The notes under the pieces are model-generated. The model did not search any database and had not been told where the DNA came from. It worked only from the letters and a program-made list of their open reading frames with translations. Shown here piece by piece: positions 17,219-25,150 of a DNA stretch of 64,000 nucleotides. The stretch's first letter is position 1. The number at the start of each line of letters is the position of its first letter. The position numbers and the translations under genes are program-made. Source of the DNA: an uncultured Balneola sp. (GTDB taxonomy: Bacteria > Bacteroidota > Rhodothermia > Balneolales > Balneolaceae); the NCBI GenBank assembly GCA_913058495.1, contig CAJXQC010000003.1:62001-126000 (forward strand), read 5' to 3'.

Positions 17219-18667
17219 ATGAGCACAATTGCCCATGAACGGTTTGAGGCAGTAATTGGCCTTGAGGTACACGCACAATTATTAACAAAAAGTAAAGCTT
17301 TTGCACCGGTAGCAGCACAGTATGGAGAAGCTCCTAATACACAGGTTTCACCACTTTGCCTGGGACATCCGGGAACGTTGCCGGTTATTAATGAGAACTT
17401 AGTTCGCTATATCATTAAAATGGGATTGGCAACAGATTGTAGTGTTGCTCCAAAATCCATTTTTGCCCGGAAAAATTATTTCTACCCGGATCTTCCAAAA
17501 GGATACCAGATATCTCAATTCGATACTCCAATTTGTTTCGACGGGTTCATTGATATTGAACTGGATGAATATGATAAAAGAATCGGGATTACCCGCATTC
17601 ACATGGAAGAAGATGCAGGGAAGTCTATACATGATCAGGATCCTTATAATACATTAGTGGATCTGAATCGTGCAGGTACTCCACTGATTGAGATTGTTTC
17701 AGAACCGGATTTAAGAACTCCGCAGGAAGCATACGCTTATTTGACCAAGATCAAGCAAATTGTGCAATATCTGGAGATCTGTGACGGGAATATGGAGGAA
17801 GGAAGCTTACGCTGTGATGCCAACGTGTCTGTTCGTCCAAGAGGAAGAGAAAAGTTTGGTACCCGAACTGAGTTAAAGAACATGAATTCTTTCCGGAATG
17901 TTGAAAAAGCCATAGAGTTTGAAATTTACAGACAGATCGAGCTGATCGAAGAAGGTGGTGAAGTTGTTCAGCAAACCAGATTGTGGGATACTTCCAAGAA
18001 TCAGACAAGAGTTATGCGCTCAAAAGAAGAAGCTCATGACTATCGGTATTTCCCTGAACCGGATCTGCCACCTGTAATTGTTACTGAAGAATTGCTCGCT
18101 GATATAAAAGAAGAGCTTCCGGAATTGGCTGATGTACGTCAAAAGCGATTTATGGAAGAATATGCTATGAGCGAAAATGATGCGGTTACTTTGACTGAGA
18201 GTCGATATCTGGCAGATTATTTCGAGGAAGTTGTTTCGTTTACAAACTCTCCAAAATCAGCTTCAAACATGGTGTTGAGTGAAGTTTTAAGAGTTTTAAA
18301 TGAGCAAAGTATTGATATCAGAGAATTTTCCGTTACACCGGAACGTTTATCAGTGCTGATAAAACTTAAAGAAGAGGATAAGATCAATTCTTCTGCCATG
18401 CAGGAAGTTTTCAATGCTATGCTGGGTTCGGAAAAATCTGCTGAAGAATTGGCAAAAGAGATGAATTTAATACAAGTTTCAGATTCCGGATTTTTAGAAC
18501 CAATTGTTGATGAAATAATTGCTGATAACCCGGACGAAGTAAAAAGATACAAGGAAGGAAAAAAACAATTGATGGGCTTTTTTGTGGGGCAGGCTATGAA
18601 AGCATCTAAAGGTAAAGCCAATCCAAAATTGGTCACAGAAATGGTTTCAAAAAAATTACAAAATTGA
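17219..18667 (+). CDS. gatB: Asp-tRNA(Asn)/Glu-tRNA(Gln) amidotransferase subunit B
   Basis: GatB (482 residues, normal length) is the kinase/transamidase subunit that, with GatA and GatC, converts Glu-tRNA(Gln) or Asp-tRNA(Asn) to the amide form. The N-terminal EAVIGLEVHAQL, the PLCLGHPGTLPV loop, KNYFYPDLPKGYQISQ and the catalytic-cradle block HMEEDAGKS are all family signatures. The C-terminal ~150 residues form the helical/YqeY tail that binds tRNA. gatA and gatC are not in the window. It is followed 21 bases later by a lipoprotein gene on the same strand. Confidence 0.96.
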   Translation: MSTIAHERFEAVIGLEVHAQLLTKSKAFAPVAAQYGEAPNTQVSPLCLGHPGTLPVINENLVRYIIKMGLATDCSVAPKSIFARKNYFYPDLPKGYQISQFDTPICFDGFIDIELDEYDKRIGITRIHMEEDAGKSIHDQDPYNTLVDLNRAGTPLIEIVSEPDLRTPQEAYAYLTKIKQIVQYLEICDGNMEEGSLRCDANVSVRPRGREKFGTRTELKNMNSFRNVEKAIEFEIYRQIELIEEGGEVVQQTRLWDTSKNQTRVMRSKEEAHDYRYFPEPDLPPVIVTEELLADIKEELPELADVRQKRFMEEYAMSENDAVTLTESRYLADYFEEVVSFTNSPKSASNMVLSEVLRVLNEQSIDIREFSVTPERLSVLIKLKEEDKINSSAMQEVFNAMLGSEKSAEELAKEMNLIQVSDSGFLEPIVDEIIADNPDEVKRYKEGKKQLMGFFVGQAMKASKGKANPKLVTEMVSKKLQN

Positions 18668-18688
18668 TTCAGATCGAATCAAACTATT

Positions 18689-20053
18689 ATGGACATTAGA
18701 AAAATATTTTATCCGGTACTTTTGGTTGCTTTCATTACAAATTGCAGTAATGAACCGGAACTGAAAAAAGCATTTATAGACGGGAAAATTACCGTTGCTG
18801 ATTCTGTAGATAACTCTAAGGATTATTCAGGTATTCAGCTGATAATCACATATCAGGAAAGTGTGGACAATCCAATCGACACTATTTTCAATAAAAGTTC
18901 TGATATAAAAGGTGTTTTAAAAGGGAAGGTAGAGTTTTCGCAAAAAGGGGTATATCCTGTTTTTATTAAAAGAAACGGAAATGACCTGGCAACGACTCAA
19001 TTTATTTTAGCAGATAATGACACACTTCGGTTTACCGGTGAGCTTCCTGGATTAGATCAAAATTTTGAGCTCGACTCCCGTGAACAGAGGGCAATGAATA
19101 CTTTTAACAGAATTGATAAAGGGTTTAAAAGAGTTGCCGCCTATATAGGCGCAGGATCAATCGAAGATTCACTTATTTACGATGAAGTTCTGAAATGGAG
19201 TGATCTGTTTTGGGAGGTAACTCAAAAAAACAGAAATACAATTGCCGCAAGTTTATCAGCTTCAGAATCTATTAGATTGCTAAACATCATTGATAAAGAA
19301 GTCATGTTGAGTAAAATAGATGAAGCATTACGAAATGATGAAATGATCTTTGCTGCAGTTAACTATGGATTTCCTTTTATATCTGACCGGGATGGACTAG
19401 AAAGCGGACTCAGATATCTGGATTCACTCAGTAATCTTACAGAAAATGAAGAGTTTATTTTAGGGCTTGACCAAAAGAAAATCGAAGTACTGTATGACAG
19501 TTCCAGAATTGAAGAGGCAAAATCGGCACTCGAAAATTTTGAGAAAACGTATAAAAACAAAGTAAATGCTATGCAATGGGCTAAGAATATTGGTTACGAT
19601 CTTGCCTACTTAGCTCCCGGTTTCAGAGTCCCTGATTTTTCTTTTGTAACACAAGAAGGGGATTCGGTTAATTCAACCAGAATGATTGGAAAACCATATA
19701 TCATAGAGATCACTCCGGTTGCAAGCAGATTGTACCAGGATCAATACGACAGAACAGTTGTACTACATCAGATCTATCAGAATTATGATCTGGAAATTTT
19801 TACTATTCCGTTGGACAGAAGTGAAATAACAGTAAATGCATTTTTCGAAGAACGCGTTAGACATTGGGACGTCGCTTCTTTCGGATCATTTGATATTCAA
19901 AAACTTATAGAGACGTTCAATGTAACTGATGTGCCCACAAGAATTTTAGTAGATCAAAATGGAAATATTGTCCGTAAATATGTTACTACTGAATTTACAG
20001 ATGTTATTCAGGGAATGAACTCAGTTATAAATCAAAATAAAAAAGAGAACTAA
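18689..20053 (+). CDS. thioredoxin-fold lipoprotein lacking the CxxC site
   Basis: This 454-residue protein has a lipoprotein signal (lipobox ITNC, Cys near residue 19). Residues of about 25-130 resemble the DUF4369-type beta domain that often precedes thioredoxin domains in Bacteroidota. The middle is helical. Residues of about 310-445 look like an AhpC/TlpA thioredoxin fold: APGFRVPDFSFVTQEGDSVN, then KPYIIEITPVASRLYQDQY where the WC-x-x-C would be, and FNVTDVPTRILVDQNGNIV with the cis-Pro loop. No cysteine remains at the active site, so redox catalysis is unlikely. It abuts tpiA directly (stop then ATG). Confidence 0.8.
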   Translation: MDIRKIFYPVLLVAFITNCSNEPELKKAFIDGKITVADSVDNSKDYSGIQLIITYQESVDNPIDTIFNKSSDIKGVLKGKVEFSQKGVYPVFIKRNGNDLATTQFILADNDTLRFTGELPGLDQNFELDSREQRAMNTFNRIDKGFKRVAAYIGAGSIEDSLIYDEVLKWSDLFWEVTQKNRNTIAASLSASESIRLLNIIDKEVMLSKIDEALRNDEMIFAAVNYGFPFISDRDGLESGLRYLDSLSNLTENEEFILGLDQKKIEVLYDSSRIEEAKSALENFEKTYKNKVNAMQWAKNIGYDLAYLAPGFRVPDFSFVTQEGDSVNSTRMIGKPYIIEITPVASRLYQDQYDRTVVLHQIYQNYDLEIFTIPLDRSEITVNAFFEERVRHWDVASFGSFDIQKLIETFNVTDVPTRILVDQNGNIVRKYVTTEFTDVIQGMNSVINQNKKEN

Positions 20054-20827
20054 ATGAGTAAGAGACAGTTTTTAATTGCCGGAAACTGGAAGATGAATGG
20101 CGGACCATTTGAAGCTGCTGAACTACTTGAAGGTATTAACGCTACAAAAGATAAGATCTCAGAAGATGTGGATGTACTTGTTTGCCCGCCTTTTGTATCA
20201 CTGGGAATGGCTATAAAATATCTTCACGACTCAGAAATTCAGGTAGGAGCTCAGAATTTTCATTTTGAAGATAACGGAGCTTACACCGGAGAAATAAGCG
20301 CTGCTATGCTTGCCGAAAGCGGTTGTAACTTTGTGCTCATCGGACATTCTGAACGTCGTCAATATTTTGATGAGAACGATGAAACTGTCAACAAGAAAGC
20401 CCTTAAGGCATTATCTCATAAAATAACTCCGGTTATTTGTGTGGGAGAATCTCTGGATCAACGGAAAAAAGACACACACTTTGATGTAGTTTCCGGCCAA
20501 GTTAAAAAGGCACTTCAAGATATTTCAGACAGTGAGATCTTAGATGTTGTAATTGCTTACGAACCTATTTGGGCAATTGGAACAGGAGAGACTGCTTCAC
20601 CTGAACAAGCTCAGGAAATGCATGCTTTTATACGCGCTGAAATTGCCTCTTTATACAACGAAGAAACAGCATCAGCTATCAGAATCCTGTATGGTGGAAG
20701 TATGAAACCCGGGAACGCAGAAGAACTGTTATCGCAGGCGGATGTTGATGGAGGTTTGATCGGAGGAGCCAGTCTAAAAGCCGACAGCTTTACTGAAATT
20801 ATTTCTATTGCCGAAAAACTTTCCTGA
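20054..20827 (+). CDS. tpiA: triosephosphate isomerase
   Basis: Full-length TIM (257 residues), interconverting dihydroxyacetone phosphate and glyceraldehyde 3-phosphate. The catalytic residues are all present: Asn and Lys in GNWKMNG near the start, His in IGHSERRQ, Glu in VIAYEPIWAIGTG, with the phosphate-binding loops RILYGGSM and LIGGASL. It starts at once after the stop of the lipoprotein gene and is followed three bases later by purD, so it is probably part of a run from gatB to the LuxC-like gene. Confidence 0.97.
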   Translation: MSKRQFLIAGNWKMNGGPFEAAELLEGINATKDKISEDVDVLVCPPFVSLGMAIKYLHDSEIQVGAQNFHFEDNGAYTGEISAAMLAESGCNFVLIGHSERRQYFDENDETVNKKALKALSHKITPVICVGESLDQRKKDTHFDVVSGQVKKALQDISDSEILDVVIAYEPIWAIGTGETASPEQAQEMHAFIRAEIASLYNEETASAIRILYGGSMKPGNAEELLSQADVDGGLIGGASLKADSFTEIISIAEKLS

Positions 20828-20830
20828 ATT

Positions 20831-22111
20831 ATGAAATACAATGTACTCTTGTTGGGAAGTGGAGGAAGAGAACATGCACTGGCCTGGGGAATAGCAAAGT
20901 CACCTAAACTTGAACAGCTTTTTATTGCGCCCGGTAATCCAGGAACAGAATCGCTGGGAAAAAATGTGCAACTTAATGCTTCAGATTTTGAAGAGGTTTG
21001 GGAATTTATCCAAACCAATGCTATTCATTTAACTGTTGTAGGACCTGAACAACCTCTGGTAGAGGGAATCGCAGACTTTCTGGAAGAAAAATGTCACGCT
21101 GTGTTTGGCCCTAAACAGCAAGCTGCAATGCTGGAAGGAAGTAAAGAATTTGCTAAGGATTTCATGAAAAGACATGATATTCCAACAGCAGGTTATGAAG
21201 TATTTAGCCAGGATAAATTTGACCGCGCTGCGGAATATATCATAGAGAAGGGCAGTTATCCGATAGTTTTGAAAGCAGATGGCTTAGCCGGAGGAAAAGG
21301 AGTTCTGATCCCTGAAAATGAATCAGATGCGATTTCTGCATTGGAAGAACTTCAGGAAGGATCGTTAAGTGATGCAGCTTCCCGATTGGTGATCGAAGAG
21401 TTTATGGAAGGCGAAGAAGCATCGGTTTTTGCTATTTGCGATGGAGACAGCTATAAAGTGATCGGCAATGCTCAGGATCATAAACGTATTGGAGAAGGAG
21501 ATACAGGTTTAAACACTGGTGGAATGGGAGCTTATTCTCCCGCTCCGATTGTAACAAAAGAGCTTCTTAAAAGAGTAGAGATAGAAATTATTCAACCGAC
21601 AGTGGCCGGGATGAAGTCCGAAGGAAATCCATACCAAGGAATTCTTTATGTAGGTTTGATGATCACTGAAGACGGACCAAAAGTTGTCGAATATAATTGC
21701 CGGTTCGGAGATCCTGAATGTCAGGTGATTGTACCTGCAATGAAATCAGATCTGCTGGACGTGATCATTTCATGTACGGAAGGAAGATTATCAGAAACAG
21801 ATATTGAGCTGGACGATAAATACAGATGTACGGTAGTTATGGTTTCCGGTGGATATCCACAAAGTTATGAGAAGGGCAAAGAGATTACCGGAGTTGATAA
21901 AGTTGACGACGGAATATTAATCCATGCCGGAACAAGGAATGAAAATGGGAAGCTTCTTACAAATGGCGGTCGGGTTTTAAATATCGTTGGGGAAGGGCTG
22001 TCACTGCAGGAAGCCATCGACAATTCTTATGCTCAGTTAAAAAAGATCAGTTTTGAGAAAGCATTTTACAGAAGAGATATCGGAGCAAAAGGAATAAAAC
22101 GCCTTGCATGA
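20831..22111 (+). CDS. purD: phosphoribosylamine-glycine ligase (GAR synthetase)
   Basis: PurD (426 residues) joins phosphoribosylamine and glycine with ATP, step two of purine synthesis. It begins with the typical NVLLLGSGGREHALAW. The ATP-grasp domain contains IVLKADGLAGGKGV near residue 150, EEFMEGEEASVFA and the metal-binding EYNCRFGDPECQV near residue 300. The C-terminal GGYP motif is also as in the family. It overlaps the next gene by four bases (ATGA) and follows tpiA by three, so it is embedded in a long operon apart from purEK. Confidence 0.97.
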   Translation: MKYNVLLLGSGGREHALAWGIAKSPKLEQLFIAPGNPGTESLGKNVQLNASDFEEVWEFIQTNAIHLTVVGPEQPLVEGIADFLEEKCHAVFGPKQQAAMLEGSKEFAKDFMKRHDIPTAGYEVFSQDKFDRAAEYIIEKGSYPIVLKADGLAGGKGVLIPENESDAISALEELQEGSLSDAASRLVIEEFMEGEEASVFAICDGDSYKVIGNAQDHKRIGEGDTGLNTGGMGAYSPAPIVTKELLKRVEIEIIQPTVAGMKSEGNPYQGILYVGLMITEDGPKVVEYNCRFGDPECQVIVPAMKSDLLDVIISCTEGRLSETDIELDDKYRCTVVMVSGGYPQSYEKGKEITGVDKVDDGILIHAGTRNENGKLLTNGGRVLNIVGEGLSLQEAIDNSYAQLKKISFEKAFYRRDIGAKGIKRLA

Positions 22112-22932
22112 TTCGCTTATACCTCATAGCGTTTATGTTGTTTTTGCTGTCAACAGTTGAAGCCCAACAATTCAAAGTTGATACTCTTTATTCCGGCTTA
22201 AAAAATCCCACTTCTTTTTTATTAGCTAATGACGCTATTTATATAGTAGAGCAAGGCGATCACAGAATTTTAAAGCTCGATTTGAACGGAAAATTGATCG
22301 AGAAATATGGGAACAGAGGAAGTGGAAACTACCAGTTCGATTCTCCGACAGATATTGCGTCTTCTACAGGCTTAAAGATTTTTGTTTCTGACCCCGGAAA
22401 TAATCGTATTCAGGTATTCGATAAAAGATGGCAATATCTGAGTTCTATCAAAGGAAATGACAAATTCAGAACGAGAGATGAGATTTCACCGGAATATATT
22501 GGAGTAAATAAACAAGGAGAGATTTTCTTTTATGACAGTCGATCAAAGTCGATTGGAAAATACGATGAAGACGGCGCCTATCTAGATCAAATTCCGATAC
22601 CATCAGATATAAAAGAAGTTTCAGGATTACAGATAAGTGAATCTAAAATTTTTATACTCGATAAAAAATCAGAACTGATTCACCGACTTTCAGAAAATGG
22701 ATTTTATGAGACTTATTATGCCTTGAGAGGAGCAACAGTATTTGAATTCAAACATGATACTATTATAAGAGGATTTTCGAATTCTAAAAAGGTTCGGGTT
22801 TTATTTGAAGGGCAACAATTTTCCCCAAATGGAATTATTTACCCAAGTTTTATAAAAGATATGATCTATGACTCGGGGGTATTTTTTCTTCTAGTGGAAG
22901 AAAATTTGATAAGTTTAAGTCTTTCAAAATAA
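22108..22932 (+). CDS. secreted NHL-repeat / six-bladed beta-propeller protein
   Basis: This 274-residue protein begins with a short signal peptide ending in VEAQQ. It contains propeller-type repeats such as IYIVEQGDHRILKLDLNG, YGNRGSGNYQFDSPTDIAS and IFVSDPGNNRIQVFDKRWQY, which match the NHL pattern (F-x-x-P-x-x-I plus N-R-I-Q-V). Probably periplasmic or surface-located. It is translationally coupled to purD upstream and shares a base with the LuxE-like gene downstream, so it is expressed with them. What it binds is unknown. Confidence 0.8.
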   Translation: MIRLYLIAFMLFLLSTVEAQQFKVDTLYSGLKNPTSFLLANDAIYIVEQGDHRILKLDLNGKLIEKYGNRGSGNYQFDSPTDIASSTGLKIFVSDPGNNRIQVFDKRWQYLSSIKGNDKFRTRDEISPEYIGVNKQGEIFFYDSRSKSIGKYDEDGAYLDQIPIPSDIKEVSGLQISESKIFILDKKSELIHRLSENGFYETYYALRGATVFEFKHDTIIRGFSNSKKVRVLFEGQQFSPNGIIYPSFIKDMIYDSGVFFLLVEENLISLSLSK

Positions 22933-23921
22933 TGAATCCCGACCAAATATTTGATGAGTCTGTTTCTTTTGAAGAAAAAGCACTCAACGTCTTTAAATAT
23001 CAGGTAGAAAATAATCCTGTTTACGGACGATTCTGCAAAGCTTTAGGAATTACCAGTTCTGTAAATGTTGAAGAAATCCCGCTTTTACCCATTCAGGCAT
23101 TCAAAGAGAAAGAAATAGTGACCTCTAAGAAAAAGCTTTCAGCTGACGGTTATCAGATTTTTCAAAGTAGTGGCACTTCCGGAATGCAAAGAAGTAAACA
23201 TATTGTTGTTGATCCCGATCTGTATAAGCAGTCGATTTTTGATGGAATGTGGGAATTCTATGATCTTCATGAATATGTAATTTGGGCGTACACTCCGGGT
23301 TATAATTCCAATCCCAATTCTTCTTTGGTATGGATGCTGAATGCATTGATAGAAAGAGAAGATTCAGGTCACAGTAAGTTTCTGGAACTTGATAAACCAT
23401 TGCTCCAAAACGAGATAGATCAAATCATAGCATCAGGGAAAAAGCTGATGTTATTTGGCGCTGCATTTGGATTACTGGATCTGGCTGAACGCAGTAATGT
23501 TGATCTTGCAAAAGATACCATTGTGATGGAAACGGGAGGCATGAAGACATTCAGAAGAGAAATGACGAAACAAGATCTTCATGAACAATTAGCGAAGGAT
23601 TTCGGATTGAATTTGGAACAGATCCATTCGGAATACGGGATGACAGAATTATTGAGTCAGGCTTACAGTGTGGGAACTCAGTGGTTTGATTGTCCTTCAT
23701 GGATGCAGGTAAGTATTAGAAATCCAGAAAACCCGATGTTGGAAGTAGAACATGGAGAAGAAGGCTTGATAGGAGTTATAGATCTGGTAAACTTCTATTC
23801 CTGTTCGTTTATTTTAACAGGAGATAAAGGCATTATGAATGCTGAAAATCAATTTCAGGTTTTAGGCAGATGGAATCCAAAGAATTTAAGAGGCTGTAAT
23901 TTTCTAATCGACCAGGATTGA
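22932..23921 (+). CDS. LuxE/PaaK-family acyl-activating enzyme (acyl-protein synthetase-like)
   Basis: This 329-residue protein belongs to the LuxE family, related to adenylate-forming enzymes. The nucleotide-binding FQSSGTSGMQRSKH near residue 75 corresponds to the SSGTTG motif. Later blocks LFGAAFGLLDL, VMETGGMKTFRREM and IHSEYGMTELLSQ match the LuxE core. A Cys eight residues from the end (LRGCNFLID) is placed like the acyl-accepting Cys of Vibrio LuxE (inference). In luminous bacteria LuxE activates fatty acid and hands it to LuxC for reduction; here a LuxC-like gene follows by about 100 bases. No luxAB, luxD or luxG is nearby. Confidence 0.85.
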   Translation: MNPDQIFDESVSFEEKALNVFKYQVENNPVYGRFCKALGITSSVNVEEIPLLPIQAFKEKEIVTSKKKLSADGYQIFQSSGTSGMQRSKHIVVDPDLYKQSIFDGMWEFYDLHEYVIWAYTPGYNSNPNSSLVWMLNALIEREDSGHSKFLELDKPLLQNEIDQIIASGKKLMLFGAAFGLLDLAERSNVDLAKDTIVMETGGMKTFRREMTKQDLHEQLAKDFGLNLEQIHSEYGMTELLSQAYSVGTQWFDCPSWMQVSIRNPENPMLEVEHGEEGLIGVIDLVNFYSCSFILTGDKGIMNAENQFQVLGRWNPKNLRGCNFLIDQD

Positions 23922-23983
23922 AGAAATGCCACAGAATCACAAATACACAGAATGCTGCAACTTCCCGAACTTGAACAACGAGT

Positions 23984-24004
23984 TTCCCCTCAAAAGGAGG
24001 GGAA
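23984..24004. repeat. GC-rich hairpin ahead of the LuxC-like start
   Basis: TTCCCCTC and GAGGGGAA form a perfect 8-bp hairpin with a five-base loop, followed by CAAGGGGAGGGTC. It lies 16 bases before the chosen start of the LuxC-like gene. The preceding tract CCACAGAATCACAAATACAC (23928-23947) is also repeat-like. Both resemble dispersed intergenic elements; a role in controlling translation is possible but unproven. Confidence 0.5.
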
Positions 24005-24020
24005 CAAGGGGAGGGTCAAC

Positions 24021-25076
24021 ATGAGCAAATCAATAGAAAATAATTTCCAAGATCATATCCAAAAAGTCTCCCGGGCAACCAAAGCTTGGCTCCAACCCGA
24101 TAATTTATCGCTGAAAAAAGCCATTGATAAAACGGTGGAAGAAGGCCTGTTCAGTTTTGAAGACATTAAATTTCAGATCAGAACATTAAAGCAGAAAGTG
24201 GATTCCGGTCAGGTTGAAGAATGGGCTAAGCGGGCTGAACTATCAGAAACTAAACATTCAGTCGGACAAAAAGTGCTTTGCTTGCATGCCGGAAACCTTC
24301 CCTTGGTGGGATTTCAGGATGCACTTGGTACAATTTTATCCGGGGCTGATTATTATGGAAAACTCTCGAAAAAAGATCCGTATTTGATATCAGGTTTTTT
24401 GAAGATGATGGATGAAGCTGATCTCGATAATCAAATTCAATACTCGACAGAATTAGCCGATTTCAAAAATTTGCAGGCTGATAAAGTTCTGTTTGCGGGA
24501 TCGGAAGAGTCTGTTGATCCGGTTAAAGAAAAGCTTTTCAAGCTAAATGCTGTGAATGACAACACAGAGTTTGTAATTCGGACTGCGAAATTTTCCATAG
24601 CCTATCTGGATAATGAAGAGCCTGATACTTTGAGAGATATGATCGAAGCGGTGTTCAGATACGGAGGGAAGGGTTGTCGTTCTGTAGCTGTAATCGTTAG
24701 CCCTTTTTCATTATCAAAAGTAAAATGTCACTTTACCGATTATGTAGAAGAATTCTGGCTGAACAATCCTCAGCTTAAAAAGCCTAAAGAAAATCTTGCG
24801 TATCAGTTTGCATTCAATAAAGCCATTGAACGGGATCAGGCTTGGTTGGATGATTTTCTGGTTCAGGAAACCAATGATTTCCCCGAGCAGGAATTTGTGC
24901 TAAACTGGGTTGTGGGAGATCACGAAAAGGTTAAAGAGCTAAAGAGCAGGTTCGGAAACTCAGTGCAAGCGGTTTACCGTACCGGAGAAAATATTTTCGG
25001 AATTAAAACTGAATTTCTGAGTAATGCTCAAACACCTGATCTGTGGTGGGAGCCGGATGGGATTCCCATTTTGTAG
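24021..25076 (+). CDS. LuxC-like acyl-CoA/acyl-protein reductase
   Basis: From the ATG at 24021 the product is 351 residues (MSKSIENNFQDHI). The upstream frame back to 23952 is repeat-derived and I reject it. The family is the LuxC branch of the aldehyde dehydrogenase superfamily, which reduces activated acyl groups to aldehydes with NADPH. VLCLHAGNLPLVGFQDALG fits the cofactor-binding segment. The probable catalytic Cys is near residue 219 in YGGKGCRSVAVIV. LuxC of luminous bacteria is about 480 residues, so this is a short form. Together with the LuxE-like gene it should make a fatty aldehyde from a fatty acid; the end product is unknown. Confidence 0.85.
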   Translation: MSKSIENNFQDHIQKVSRATKAWLQPDNLSLKKAIDKTVEEGLFSFEDIKFQIRTLKQKVDSGQVEEWAKRAELSETKHSVGQKVLCLHAGNLPLVGFQDALGTILSGADYYGKLSKKDPYLISGFLKMMDEADLDNQIQYSTELADFKNLQADKVLFAGSEESVDPVKEKLFKLNAVNDNTEFVIRTAKFSIAYLDNEEPDTLRDMIEAVFRYGGKGCRSVAVIVSPFSLSKVKCHFTDYVEEFWLNNPQLKKPKENLAYQFAFNKAIERDQAWLDDFLVQETNDFPEQEFVLNWVVGDHEKVKELKSRFGNSVQAVYRTGENIFGIKTEFLSNAQTPDLWWEPDGIPIL

Positions 25077-25150
25077 TTAAAGAACTCTCATTATTTGATT
25101 TCAAAATCCCTATTTTCATCTTAAATAAAATTCTTACAAGAAATTAGTTG

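Noticed and set aside
23952-24020. N-terminal extension of the LuxC-like frame
   Set aside because: This stretch lies in repeat-like intergenic DNA with a GC-rich hairpin; the ATG at 24021 fits the family start.
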